From assembly GCA_949825065.1 (NCBI GenBank), contig OX463864.1, positions 18,055,327-18,119,326 of the forward strand: a DNA stretch of 64,000 bases, read 5' to 3'. The position numbers and the translations under genes are program-made. The notes beneath the pieces were generated by a model that was given only the letters and a program-made list of their open reading frames with translations, made no database searches and was not told the DNA's origin. Of this stretch, positions 1-10,789 are shown one piece after another. Within the stretch, counting starts at the first letter, position 1. Every line of letters begins with the position of its first letter. The stretch comes from Odontocerum albicorne (Eukaryota; Arthropoda; Insecta; Trichoptera; Odontoceridae).

Positions 1-700
1 TAACAAACCAATACACGCACTGACATCATTCATCTTCAAAATGGCTGACAATCGCAACCGATCACGAGAGGTTGCATTTCATATCATGATGTATCTGTTC
101 ATTTATTAAATGCTTAAATTATTATCGTTGTCTTTTGTAATGAATCATTGTTTTGGATTTAAATATTGTCATAAGACACAATAGTATACATCATGCTGTG
201 TCCCTATTGAAATAGGCAGAGATAACAGATCTTCAATTCTTTATATCCTAGCACTTGTATTTTGCTTCTACCACGTTCGTACTTATCGTCATGCATAACC
301 TTCTACTTGATTACGAGGGATAGTCTGTCCGTCTTTCGCCATTTCGTAGCAGCTGTCATTCCAAGAGCTACGAGTATGTGATAGCGTCTTCAAAATGTGT
401 GTCTGAGATTCATTTTCAACCTACGAAAGTACGATCATATAACTTCATACCAGAAGGCATTGAACTGGTTGAATGTTAGAAATAGACGCCAAACTCACAT
501 ACTGTCTCTATTGTATAACATCCTTAACTGCTCCGCCGCACCCTCGTATAATTTATTTGATATACTCGTACTAAAAACATTAATTTTTGTATTAATGTCA
601 TAATCTCTCTCCCATATATCAAAATATTCTTAACTTACCCGTTACGGAACGGGGTATATTTAACCCCCAGAATTTAAAATCAATGCCTTCTCGAAAAATG
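1..700. repeat. Interspersed repeat fragments, no gene
   Basis: Bases 1-100 share the segment around ATGGCTGACAATC and GATCACGAG with 54155-54190, so this is an interspersed repeat. Bases 180-400 resemble the 3' end of the retro-A family in minus orientation (compare 23840-23960 and 6040-6260). The remaining bases are AT-rich with no supported feature. The short ORF at 397 has no recognisable content. Confidence 0.5.
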
Positions 701-728
701 AATTTTTTAAACTTATAATGTAGTTGAA

Positions 729-783
729 ATATGGAGTAAGTTACGAAGTATGTTACGAAGTATGTTACGAAGTATGTTACGAC
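729..783. repeat. 13-bp tandem repeat, about four copies
   Basis: The unit GTATGTTACGAA(A/G) is repeated about four times back to back. It is a short minisatellite with no coding meaning, although it gives a repetitive ILRN peptide on the minus strand. Confidence 0.8.
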
Positions 784-819
784 TTTCATAGACTATAAAG
801 CAAACTAACGCCTCCTTTC

Positions 820-1090
820 TTGAAAAACTGAGGCACTGTAGATAATACGCTTCTGATGATTCCTCGAATTCTTTGGACACATTGCCCGTGGGTAAAGAGA
901 CAGTTTGGAGAGGTTTGCGAACACTGAGAACGTGAAAAGACAACGCACAAGAAAAAGAGTCCCAATATGTTGGGCTGGCCAAATGAGACACGCAACAATT
1001 GCTCTTCGAGTGCAGGGATGGTTGGAAAAGAGTCGTGAAGTGCTATCATGGAAGTCACGATGCTCAGTCATGAGCTACACGACAGGGTGA
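820..1090 (+). mobile_element. Retro-B non-LTR relic, broken coding end
   Basis: In several frames it matches the copies at 13130-13460 and 50366-50830: a region ending with the equivalent of HDTQS, a stop, then ATG. This is the C-terminal tail and 3' end of a non-LTR retrotransposon reverse-transcriptase protein. Several indels break the frame, so it is an old, 5'-truncated copy. Confidence 0.65.
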
Positions 1091-1149
1091 ATTTTTAGAC
1101 GAGTACTGTTGGAAACCTTAAGCCATCTTGGAGTCTTATTTACAACTTA

Positions 1150-1860
1150 TTTTTATTCAGTTTCAATCCTGGGGATTGGTTAGCAGCAAAGCCCTGCATC
1201 TCTTCCTCCACTCCACTTGGTCCTCAGCAATCTTCTTGAGCTCTGTATAAGAGGTGCAGTCCATATCGTGGCATATTTTCTCCAGATACTCTCGGCGAGG
1301 GGGCCCTCTGCCAATCGATCCCTCAATCATTCCCTCCAGTATATTGTGCAGGAGACTTCCATGTCGCAGCATATAACCCATCCATTCTGCACGCCTTTTC
1401 GATATGGTGTTTGACAGGTACCTGGTTTCTTCGATCCTGCTGAGAACCTCGTCATTTGTAATGTGGTCTCTCCAGGAAATCCTTAGGATTCGTCTATAGG
1501 TCCACATCTCGAATGCTTCCAATATTTTTCGATCTTTTTCGCCTACGCATCATGTCTCGCAACCATATGGTACATCAAAATACTCCACACATATGTTTTG
1601 ACCAAGTGCTTGCGGAGCTAGGTCCATGTTGGTGGATTCGAAAATCTTTGATTTCTTATTAAAGACGAGTTTTGCTTGGTGGATGCGACTGTCAACCTCT
1701 CTTTTTGTACGCCCATCCCATGTGATCTTGCCTCCAAAATATACAAACTATTTTGCGTTCTTAAGTGCAGCTCCTGACATTAGTATGTTCATTTGGTGTT
1801 CGTCTCTGCCTACGGTTATCACTTTTGTTTACAGCTATCTGGCACTTACAGACTACCAAA
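1150..1860 (-). mobile_element. Non-LTR reverse transcriptase C-terminal relic
   Basis: The minus strand encodes EAFEMWTYRRILRISWRDHI at 1163-1522, and similar sequence continues upstream in shifted frames to about 1860 (GCETWCVGEKDRKI near 1530-1570). The F-EMW-YRRxLxISW block is typical of the C-terminal part of insect endonuclease/reverse-transcriptase retroelements. The copy is 5'-truncated with at least one frameshift and in-frame stops, so it is a pseudogene. Confidence 0.75.
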
Positions 1861-2303
1861 ATAGATTCAGGTCGTATTCGCCTTTACCAGCGACCTCTTG
1901 GATTGATAAACAAATAAGACTCTATAATATTAAATTACTTTGTTAGATTCTGTTCAGCGTGACTAACAAATATTCTCTCTAACAATAGATTACGTACCTA
2001 TTTACATACGTAAGCACTCGACATGTTGATCCGAATTTCCTTCCCGAAAAATATATGAGTCACACTGTAGTCATGAAACTTTGAGTCATACTTGCTTGAA
2101 CATTTTCTATTGCGCACATACGTGTACATATACCAAATAGTAACAGCAAATATAGTATAACAAACCTGATTATGTCAATTAGGGAAACTATTATAACCAT
2201 ATGCGTCCGAAAAATAAATCACATCTCACAGAACTATGGTATATTATAGTCTTTAGCGATAAAGATTAACGAATTTTTGCTGCATTTAAATCTTTTTTAG
2301 TTT
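1861..2303. other. AT-rich stretch without recognised features
   Basis: I see no splice-supported ORF, no inverted ends and no similarity to other repeats in the window here. Confidence 0.5.
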
Positions 2304-2847
2304 TTAACCCTTCCTTCCCTGTGATGTGTAACTAGTACACATTGCTTCTAAAAACTGGAATATCTCTATAAATATAATAAATACTGGGTTCAGATTTTAG
2401 GTATTCCTTCGTAATACATTTACGCATTGAATGAAAAAATAATATTAATAATAATAAGCACTTATCGGCCACATCAGAAATATTTTGTGAAAATCGGAAA
2501 TAAATTCACCAATACAATCAAACGTGTGCCAGTGTGTGACGTAAGTATATTAATTCTAAAAAACCGCTATGGGCTAGGAAACGACGCTATTCACGTCTCA
2601 CTCTCACTCTACTTCGGTATATGGGAACGCAAGAAAGTGAACGTAGGCCGATGTTTTTTTCATGTTTTCAGCAATTAAATTTCAATTATTATCACTTTTG
2701 ATTTCAAATTTAATTAATTTAAGCGATTGGCAATGAATATCCTTATATCCTTATTTTTCCGATTCATTTTTCCATGTGTATTGATGTGTATTGAATACAC
2801 AGCACCGTAACGGGCGGATTTTTTTAGCACAGGAAAGGTAAGGTTAA
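2304..2847. mobile_element. P1 MITE copy 1, piggyBac-like (TTAA ends)
   Basis: It is bounded by TTAA at 2304-2307 and 2844-2847. Internal ends are imperfect inverted repeats: CCCTTCCTTCCCTGTG at the left, and the right end reads inward as CCTTACCTTTCCTGTG. Three further copies occur at 37618, 53055 and 58996. TTAA target duplication with C-rich ends fits the piggyBac superfamily. No transposase remains, so it would move only with enzyme supplied elsewhere. The 83-codon ORF inside is not conserved among copies. Confidence 0.75.
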
Positions 2848-2959
2848 CAAAGTCAAATTTACCATGTAAATGTGAGGGAAGGGCATTGTAGAGGAAGGCT
2901 GAGGAAAGAATGGTTAGATTGAGTGAATTATATTTCGAAAGAACTAAATATATTTAAAA

Positions 2960-3455
2960 AATCAGAGAAATAAAAAATTGTAGTATGAGAAGTTGTAGCA
3001 CCCTGTAAAAGTGTAGATAATATTTCTATAGAATAAATACTGTAGAAATGAGTACACTTAGAAGAATATATGGGGTGACAATATACGACAGAATACGAAA
3101 TGAAGTGATAAGGGATGAATGTGAACTTATGCTGATGTGTTGAGTTAAATGAAGCAGAGTACATTAAGATGGGTTGGGCACGTGGAATAAATTAATTGAT
3201 AGTTATACATTGCAAATGTGAGTGGAGGACGTGATTGAGGAACATAGAATAAAGTATGGTTGGATCGTGTGAATGATATTTTGAAAAAAGGAAACGTAAG
3301 ACGTCAGAGGATTCGTAAGAATTGTATGACATTGTGTATGTATTGATGTGAAGAAGACAAAGAAAAATATGTCGAGATAGAAGAGTTTGACGCTCTCTCC
3401 TGTCTGCCTGCCCTGACAGGGAAATGGCGTGACGCTTTATCTTTTTGGAACTCCA
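2960..3455 (+). mobile_element. Retro-A non-LTR relic, 3' end
   Basis: It follows the retro-A pattern seen at least twenty times in the window: a block equivalent to WFGHVERMNEERLTKQIYS, then a KVWLDQVNDILKKGN-like block, ending CCTGACAGGGAAATGGCGTG. This is the C-terminal end of a reverse-transcriptase polyprotein plus its short 3' end. Multiple stops and indels make it a dead, 5'-truncated copy. Confidence 0.7.
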
Positions 3456-3539
3456 TATTAGAATATTTATTAATATCATTCATTTTGTAGTTAAGGCATT
3501 AACATTGTTGAGGTTTAAGACATTAATTTGTTTTATCAA

Positions 3540-3885
3540 ACCCTGTTTATTCCACTTTTTGTAACGGTATAACCCTACCGGTTTCAAGGCTTTCACTTCA
3601 TCATCAGGGAATCACAAACAAGTCTTGTTTGTTATCTCAGTGTTTGTTCTCTCAGTGTCTCATAGTCAGTGTTTGACAAAACAAATTACAATTTTTATTA
3701 CGCAATTTTTTTTATCCCCGTGACATGTGTTTCTACCTCTTATCTTGAGGCTCTGATCAAGCATTCAGTCTGAAGAAAGCCTTGAGATGGAAGGTAGAAA
3801 CACGTGTTGTAGAGATAAATGTAATTAATGGAATGAGAAGTTCATCGTTTTAGGGTTTGTGTATTTTGTATAACATTACATATTA
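3540..3885. repeat. Foldback-type repeat fragment
   Basis: The ACCGGTTTCAAGGC...CATCATCAGG arrangement near 3575-3610 and the imperfect palindrome at about 3708-3826 (GTTTCTACCTCTTATC against GATGGAAGGTAGAAAC) match repeats at 25312-25411, 40165-40315 and 55040-55090. They look like termini of one interspersed foldback family. Confidence 0.5.
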
Positions 3886-4290
3886 GTTATACAGTTCAAT
3901 TTGGCGGGTCTCTTGACACGTGACAATCTCTTCCAACCAATCAGAAAGATATTTAAGAGTTATTGAGTGAAAACCAGACTTAAATGTGCACTTAAGGTCT
4001 TGAGTAAAAATGAAAAATACTCTGAGATGGTTTGGGCACGTGAAACGAATGAATGAAGAAAAACTAACAAAACAAATGTATAGTGCAAATATGAGCGGAA
4101 GGCGTGGTTGAGGAACACCGAGAAAAGTATGGTTGGATCAAGTGCATGATATTTTGAAATATGGAAATTATATATCAGAATGTGTTTGGATGTTGTAGAG
4201 GTAAAATATATGCATCGCGATAGGAAAGTCTGGCGTTCTCTCCCCTCTGCTTATCCTGACAAGGAGACGACGTGACGGTATTAAGATATG
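3886..4290. mobile_element. SINE-B tail (minus) followed by retro-A relic (plus)
   Basis: Bases 3886-3985 are the minus-strand SINE-B 3' part (GACAATCTCTTCCAACCAAT). Bases 3990-4290 are a plus-strand retro-A 3' end containing AAACTAACAAAACAAATG and TGGTTGGATCAAGTG. Both are fragments. Confidence 0.65.
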
Positions 4291-4299
4291 TAATGGATA

Positions 4300-4830
4300 T
4301 AATTTTTAAATTTTACCACACGGAACCCCATTTGGGAAACGCTGCTTTATTGCATTCATTTCTCTGTTGTTAATTGCTCATCACTGATAAGTTTATCGCA
4401 TTGTGTTTTCTTCCACTTAAAATCGAAAGTGAAATACGATATTTTAAAATAGTTTTTTTTTTTTTTTATTTCCCGAGCGCGAAATATTAAATTGGATGTA
4501 AAATGATTAGACATATTTTACGATATTACGACCGTTTCCCCTTTCGTTTCTTTTGCAAATATAAAAATTAATAATTTTCAACTTTTTCCTTTTGTCCAAT
4601 GCGCCGACAGTGATTTTGCGGTCTATGATTTTGCAATGTCTACTTTTTCTTAAAATACTTGTTGACCCCGAGCACTAAACTTCTTGAAGCAATTTTTATG
4701 TAGTGTTTTTAATATTTCAAACTTTGCCACAGTTAATAATAAATAAATATAGGTTTATTAATAGCAACAAAGTATGTTATGTTCTGTACCCAGAAATTGT
4801 ATATGTATTTCAGGATAATATAAAAAAAAT
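4300..4830. other. AT-rich stretch without recognised features
   Basis: It contains a run of T near 4448-4467 and no supported gene or inverted structure. Confidence 0.5.
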
Positions 4831-4835
4831 AGTTC

Positions 4836-5100
4836 AGATTGATCCTACTACCACCCACGCTGTTATAGGGGACAAAATAAGTTCCCATCCAGCGCGATCT
4901 ACACTAGAAAATCAAAATCTACGTTATTTTTTTATGAACGCAACGTCACGTAGTGACGAAGAAGGAACTGCTCCAAGAGACTTCTCCGGTGGCAACACAC
5001 CTGGGTGTGACAATAATAGTAGTGATGAAGGACTTAAGGTCCACCAGCAAGTTGCCAGTACTTTCACAGACTATCTCAAAGGCAACAAAACTATCCTTTG
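4836..5100 (+). repeat. Repeat Q copy 1, with conserved short ORF start
   Basis: The sequence from CCACCCACGCTGTTATAGG through an ATG at about 4934 recurs at 19765-19960 and 58717-58890, and inverted at 38270-38430. Each copy opens a similar acidic peptide: MNATSRSDEEGTAPRD here, MSATSLSDDDETSQRD at 19845. This suggests the first coding exon or N-terminus of an unidentified mobile element. I cannot assign it to a family. Confidence 0.6.
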
Positions 5101-5489
5101 ATGCCACTACATGAGGAATAGCCAATCGGTCCAAAGATGAACCGATGTAATGCTGAGTGGAGTTCCCTTAGGAAATTACTGATTCGATTATCATCGCAGT
5201 ACCACAGAATGTAATCTGCGGATTAGTCCAGATGACAGTAATTGTAACTATAATATATTGTATAAAATGATGAGGCTTACATCCTTGTCAGATAAAATAA
5301 ATACATTTGACCTCACGACATTGTTTAAGATTGTCAGCTAATATTTCAATAGTCCGGAACTACCTCCATTTGTCACGCTACACATTCCTTGTAAGCCCAC
5401 TTGCTAAAATGTTTTTTTTTCTTCATAATGAAGGGGTTGCAACTAACTATTTGTACAACTCTCGCATAACAAGACTGCACAGATTCTTC

Positions 5490-5770
5490 TTCTTCTTCCC
5501 AGTGTCATGTCAGGTCCCCCCAACGTTGAATATCACCTGAGAGTAGACATTTTTGTCTTCTGCGGCCCGAAAAAGATCTACATCGCCCATTATGCCAGTC
5601 CAATCACGTATATTGCGGAACCAGGAGATATGCCTCCTGCCAACACCTATTCGGCCTTTTATTTTGCCTTGGATGATCAGGTGCAGTAATTTATACTTTG
5701 CTCCTCTAACTACATGACCCAAGTAGGACACCTCTCGCATTTTAATAGTACTGCACATATTGGGTAGTCA
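5490..5770 (-). mobile_element. Retro-D non-LTR relic
   Basis: The minus strand encodes VSYLGHVVRGAKYKLLHLII then QGKIKGRIGVGRR and SWFRNIRDWTG, a reverse-transcriptase C-terminal tail. It is paralogous to 43130-43575, 57000-57400 and 60005-60200. The ends are truncated and no transposition function remains. Confidence 0.75.
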
Positions 5771-6820
5771 ATATGAGCATTGTATGGATTTTCTTATGAC
5801 ATATGCTACTTACAGGAGTAAAGGGAAGAAATTGCTCTTGCTGGAATGAATTGATTGAATTGTATATATGAATTTGATTTGTTGTGTCGATTGAATTGTA
5901 CCGTTTTTCCTGTTGTAGAACATTGCTTACATGTCAATGTTCAATTATATATGTTGTTTTTGTTTTCCATCTTTGTATAAAAAGGTCATTTGACTGTTGA
6001 ACCTAAAGAAAATAAAATCACATTATGTCCTTATTAGAAAAGCCGATAGAACAGATGCCAACTTTCTAGCCTAGCACATATATTTTGCTGTTTCCACAAC
6101 TATACACATCGTTACACATAACATACTCTCATATAGTAAAGGGTTTTCTCTCTTCCTTCCATCCGAATTTGATTCATTTGGTACTATCCTGTTTCTTAGG
6201 CATTCCTAAACCTCTCGTACATTATATACTACTTGCATAGATTAATTTTATAAATATTTCATTATTCATTCTTTTTACATGACCAACCAATTCAATTTAC
6301 ATCGTAAAAAATATCGTTCCTTTGTCCAACATTTTTTTTTCAATTCTATTCGCAATACCAATACTTCTTTCGTAGCATTCATCAAAAGTAAATAAACAAT
6401 ATCGGAGAAGTAAAAACAATCGACACCGGGCAATTTTACTATTTTAGAACAATTAAAAAACAATAAATCATTACACCTTTTTGTCAAACCTCCGCGACAC
6501 CTTTCTTTCTTCTATTGCAACACCCGAATATATACTTTTTAGTAAATTACACCAAAACTTCCTAGTTGGCGATTTTTATTCATTTACGTTTTGTTTCAAT
6601 AGTTCTTTGTTTTATTACACGGTGAGATTTCAATTAAATAAATATTAAAAATTCGTTATTTCGTAAAATCCGATATAATTCTTTTTTTTTTATGTCCAGT
6701 GTACATTTTTGTCTTATGTCATATTCCTGGATTTTTTTTTTCTTCAATAGGTTCTATCTATATTAGATCAAATCTTCATATAAATATATTAGGCCTATTT
6801 TGCTCCCATGACAAACAATG
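5771..6820. other. AT-rich stretch with a retro-A-like fragment
   Basis: Bases 6040-6260 resemble the minus-strand retro-A tail (TAGCACATATATTTTGCTG; compare 23905-23925). The remainder is AT-rich with T runs, and I see nothing else in it. Confidence 0.45.
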
Positions 6821-7110
6821 GGGGGCCGAATTTAATAAAAGCAAAAGGAGGAAAACAATTTAGGCAGTCGATCGGAGCGTGGTTGTTATTGCGACAGGAG
6901 TTTGAATACTTGGGCTTGCAAGAGGACTTGTAACAAAGGTTTGTGTGAGCTCTTAAGTGTGGTGTTTTTTTATGATTATGTGTGGTATATTGTGTGGTGT
7001 TTTTTTATGATTATGTGTGGTATATTGTGGGATGAACGTTTTGGTCTATCTGGAGTGATAAAGTGTGAGGGGTTTGATTCGTGTGATGTATACATATAAT
7101 TGAGTGTCAC
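6820..7110. other. Low-repeat island sharing a motif with 7430-7570
   Basis: GGCAGTCGATC at 6862 is followed about 30 bases later by GCGAC and then ACTTGGGC. The same order recurs at 7441-7495. No repeat family in this window explains it, and it may be non-coding regulatory sequence. Bases 6960-7020 also hold a direct repeat of TTTTTTTATGATTATGTGTG. Confidence 0.35.
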
Positions 7111-7179
7111 TGTTTGTCAGGTTGATGAGATTGTACAACATAAGAATGTACAACAGATGTATAACGGCCTAAGACTTAA

Positions 7180-7265
7180 ACTAGTTTGAAAGTGAATCCG
7201 CCAGGAATCGAAACTGAAGCTTGTTTTATCAGCGTGAATGATAACCGTTAGACGACAATGTCGAT
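7180..7265 (-). mobile_element. SINE-C head (tRNA-like)
   Basis: A minus-strand tRNA-like box B (TTCGATTCCTGGCGGATTCA) with a TAACGGTTATCAT segment matches 43735-43812 and 15330-15415. It is a SINE head rather than a tRNA gene, because no acceptor stem closes. Confidence 0.5.
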
Positions 7266-7429
7266 ACAAGTGTTTTATTATACCAAGTCGTTACATCGTT
7301 CCTCATAGACCACCGAAATGTCGTTAATTAACAAGTGTAACAAATCAAAAACGATATCCGGTTAAAAAGTCTGAAATCTCTTCATTTGGAAAGACAAAAC
7401 GCGTCAAAAATCTGTCTTAACGGTCTTGT

Positions 7430-7570
7430 CTGTGTCTAAAGGCAGTCGATCAGTTCCCAGGCGGGTCGATTACCGCGACGGGAAAACTTGGGCGTTAAGG
7501 CGGGCCGCGCCCTGTGTAAGAGTACAGCGCGCCTAATCTAATTCGCGTCGGATAGCGGTGAGCTGATGGG
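7430..7570. other. GC-rich unique island, possible conserved non-coding element
   Basis: GC content rises sharply (GCGGGTCGATTACCGCGACG, GGCGGGCCGCGCCC). All frames are interrupted, so it is not an exon. It shares spaced motifs with 6862-6910. I infer a candidate regulatory element downstream of the Pax exons. Confidence 0.35.
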
Positions 7571-7743
7571 TGATTAGGTGTCAAATTTTATCTAAAACAA
7601 ATAGCAAACTCTTTTTGGAGACTTAGGAAGTACTTGAAGACGACCTTTTTAGGAAGTCTAATCAAAATTTATGATTATACAAGAACACTACATACATACA
7701 CTACACTACACCTAAAGCCAAATGTGTTACTCTCACATATCGA

Positions 7744-7773
7744 AAGAACTACAAAGATTTCTTTGTAGTTCTT
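7744..7773. repeat. Perfect 13-bp inverted repeat with 4-nt loop
   Basis: AAGAACTACAAAG and its complement CTTTGTAGTTCTT are separated by ATTT. The hairpin could be chance or the remains of an element end. There is no T run of the kind a bacterial terminator would need. Confidence 0.5.
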
Positions 7774-7929
7774 CTTCCCTTGGTATGTTTTCTCAGGTTT
7801 CCTTGCTAAATATGTTTTTATAAACATGCGGGGAAGTACCAAATGTAATAACTGCAGTCACCACCTTCCTATATTTTATATATTTATTTTGTTATTTTTC
7901 AATCTGTCAATAATAACTTATAACTTCTA

Positions 7930-7950
7930 GGGGGGGGGGGGGGGGGGGGG
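7930..7950. repeat. Poly-G run of about 21
   Basis: An uninterrupted G tract adjoins a SINE-B tail. Long G tracts are prone to length error in assemblies. Confidence 0.9.
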
Positions 7951-8200
7951 TACTGTATACAGTACAACCTAGCGGGATTATTGCCACGTGGCAATCTCTT
8001 CCAACCAACCAGTTAAATGTTAAAGAGGTCTAAAGTAAAAGACAGACGAGAATCCTTTTTAAAAAAATATGGGTTCCAGTGGGATTAAAACCAGCAACGG
8101 CCTGGTTGGATATAATGATGGGTTAGAGCGAACCTTGAGTTAGGGCGCCCTTGACAAAATTCGGCTCTCTAAACGGGGCTATATAAATTATTATTGATAA
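7951..8200 (-). mobile_element. SINE-B copy plus GCGCTATATAAA-type module
   Basis: In minus orientation it has GGTTGGTTGGAAGAGATTGC, CACGTGGCAATAA and the AGTACA tail, plus a degenerate tRNA-like head. Bases 8115-8200 carry the module GGGCGCCCTTG...CTCTCTAAACGGGGCTATATA that recurs at 27215, 57565-57640 and 60665. Confidence 0.65.
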
Positions 8201-8264
8201 TTTCTCTAATGACTAACATCTTGAAACGGATGAATCTTTATTCAAAAAGAAGTATTATTAAAAT

Positions 8265-8548
8265 AAATACAGGTTTATTGATTGCAATATAGTATGTACA
8301 TATACAAATACATTCCGAAATCGTATCTCAAAATAGCAGAAAATACATTTTAGAGAGAAGCTTTCAAAAAGTCTGGGTTCATCTCGTAACAGCCTCGCGA
8401 TCGAGATACACTCCACCAATATGCTCGTAGAGTGAGCTCAACCGCGAGGACATCATATGTTTTTCAGCCCACACCTTAATATACCATCGGCTTGCTAATA
8501 GCCTGCTGCAAAGCGCCAACAAATGTTATTTTATGTCCCTGCCCATTT
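8265..8548. repeat. Repeat S, empty-site copy
   Basis: The reverse complement of 8265-8440 matches 40390-40550 plus 40790-40830 (TACATTCCGAAAT, GAGATACACTCCACCAAT, AATAAACCT). Here nothing interrupts the element, whereas at 40551-40790 a long hairpin does. The full extent of the family is unknown. Confidence 0.6.
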
Positions 8549-8790
8549 ATATAGGTGGGGTATGAATCTTGCTACACAAAAAATTAATTTGGGTAGTAAT
8601 GACAGGATTTTTGTGTGGTTGTTCAGACTGTAATGTGGCTATATGTGACAGACTGTAATGTGGCCATGTTTAGACTGTAATGTGGGTATAATTTCAGCCA
8701 CATTGCAGTATGAACATGAGAACAACATGGGAATCATGTCATTATTGTTTGAATTTGTTTTTGTAGCGGGATTCATGCCCCGCCCTATAT
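8549..8790. mobile_element. MITE with about 30-bp imperfect inverted ends
   Basis: The left end TATAGGTGGGGTATGAATC faces the right end, which reads inward TATAGGGCGGGGCATGAATC. The arms continue through GCTACAC/GCTACAA. Inside are three direct repeats of AGACTGTAATGTGG plus one inverted copy. There is no coding capacity and the superfamily is not assigned. Confidence 0.65.
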
Positions 8791-9240
8791 TATCCACCAT
8801 CAAAAGGAGATGAATCCAGAATTATAAACTTTTAGTGTATTTTTCTTTTAATTTTCGGATTTTCTGACATAAAATAATCTCCCATTATATAATTTGTTGA
8901 TTCATCTTGCTTATTTCATTATTTCCGGTTAATATTACCATAGATAATATGGTTCCCAAATCTGCTGTTCAATTTAAAATTAACTTTAACCAAGTTCAAA
9001 ATATAAATCTCAAAGCTGTCATTGATCCGTGATAAATCTGCGGCTGGTCCATTTGCCACGGGAGGCTGTAGGGCATCTTTGATCTTTTATAAATATGTTT
9101 GTATTAAGATGACACGAGAGAATCACCTTTTGAATTATAATTAGACTAGTTTTTTTTTTTCAATATAAGATTAACTATTATTGCAAGGCAGGTGTTATAC
9201 AAATGTCCAACCACGCGTTTCAGCTCTCCAGTTTTCTAAT
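8791..9240. other. AT-rich stretch without recognised features
   Basis: No gene, inverted ends or repeat family was recognised here. Confidence 0.5.
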
Positions 9241-9480
9241 GCTGAAGAAAAGTGTGCACTTAAAATAATACATTTAATAACAATGTATGACTAAATACGG
9301 AATAAAGTGAATAGGGATAAACGTGTTGAATAAAGAGCACTCTAAGATGGTTTGGGCTTGTAGAAGGAATAAATTAACAAAGACTAATAAAACAAATGCA
9401 CAGTGCTAATGTGAGTATAATGCGTGGTAGAGGAAGAACAAGAAAAGTATGGTAAGATCAAGTGAATTATAGTGTTCATA
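9240..9480 (+). mobile_element. Retro-A relic, truncated at 3' end
   Basis: It contains CTAAGATGGTTTGGGCTTGT and AAACAAATGCACAGTGCTAA, then ends near 9478 before the usual tail. It is a dead fragment. Confidence 0.6.
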
Positions 9481-9548
9481 AGATTTTCGTTAATTTAAAT
9501 AACTCACTAAAAATTCACCGTATCGATATAAATGCTCCTTATTTGTGA

Positions 9549-9778
9549 CATTATTAGAACGAATTTTGTGACATTATCGACCATATAAGAACGAATTTCG
9601 TGACATTGCCGACCATATTAGAACCAATTTTGTGACATTGTCGACCATATTAGAACGAATTTTGTAACATTGTCTACCATATTAGAATGAATTTTGTGAC
9701 ATTGTCGACCATATTAGAACGAATTTTGTGTCATTGTCGACCATATTAGAATGAATTTTGTGACATTGTCGACCATTT
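9549..9778. repeat. 32-bp tandem repeat running into the scaffold gap
   Basis: The unit TGACATTGTCGACCATATTA + GAACGAATTTTG is repeated at least seven times and is cut by the N run at 9779. The true array is probably longer than shown. Confidence 0.9.
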
Positions 9779-9978
9779 NNNNNNNNNNNNNNNNNNNNNN
9801 NNNNNNNNNNNNNNNNNNNNNNNNNNNNNNNNNNNNNNNNNNNNNNNNNNNNNNNNNNNNNNNNNNNNNNNNNNNNNNNNNNNNNNNNNNNNNNNNNNNN
9901 NNNNNNNNNNNNNNNNNNNNNNNNNNNNNNNNNNNNNNNNNNNNNNNNNNNNNNNNNNNNNNNNNNNNNNNNNNNNNN
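9779..9978. other. Assembly gap of exactly 200 N
   Basis: The round length suggests a placeholder rather than a measured distance. The gap falls inside a tandem repeat, a common reason for assembly failure, so order and orientation across it are less certain. Confidence 0.95.
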
Positions 9979-10740
9979 GAACTGTATTTTATCGATAAAA
10001 ATTTATAGAATATGCGGTGTGTCGATGTATGACAAGATAAAAAAATATTAAAACCTAGATGCACTTGATACGATAAGTGTGACAAAAGTAAAGAAAAAAA
10101 AGTATGTGCTGTGAGTCGATACATAATTGATTAAGAAATGTAATTATTGAGGAAAATGCGAGCTTAAAAATTGATGTGTTAAGTAGGGGGAAAAAAAGAG
10201 TACGTTGAAGTGGTTTGGACCTATCGAATGGAGGAGTGACGAAAGACTGACAAAACAAAACAAATTTATAAAGCAAGCATAAATAAGTGTCTCAGTTGAG
10301 GACGACTAGAAATGTGCATAATTAGACCAAGGGGATGAAATTTTGAAAGAAGGCAAGGTGAAAAGTAAGACAAACAGGAACTGTATGAGATTATGTATAG
10401 ATGCGAAGGAAGTATTGCTGCAAAGCAATAAGCTGGCAAGATGTACCATGTATGTTAACAAAATAATGAAAAAAAAAACGTTTGTTGAGATAGGAAATTT
10501 TGACGTTCTGTCCTCTCTGTCTACCCAAACAAGGAAATGGAGTGATGCTATCTATGTATGCATGTATGTTAAGTGTAATTTTATTTCTGATTTGAGTTAA
10601 TACAAAATAAATATGAAACATCAAGTCATCATTTGTTTTGTATTATACTTACGTTGTATACATTAAAACCTAGCAGATTTATTGCCATTTGGCAATCTCT
10701 TACAACCATTACGTATATAAACCTTCTAGTCATTTATGAA
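9979..10740 (+). mobile_element. Retro-A relic, then SINE-B tail
   Basis: Bases 9990-10570 carry the whole 3' series of retro-A blocks (GAAGTGGTTTGGACC, GACAAAACAAAACAAA, the MRLCIDAKEV-like block, and GTCTACCCAAACAAGGAAAT at the end) with many stops. Bases 10655-10740 are a minus-strand SINE-B tail. Nothing is intact. Confidence 0.65.
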
Positions 10741-10789
10741 TATTAACGTCCAATTATAATAAAAAATCATCCGTATTCCATGGACCGCA

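Noticed and set aside
9549..9778. CRISPR-like array of regular repeats
   Set aside because: No variable spacers; it is a plain tandem repeat in an animal genome.
9714..10124. ORFs across the N gap
   Set aside because: Unknown bases allow an open frame artificially.
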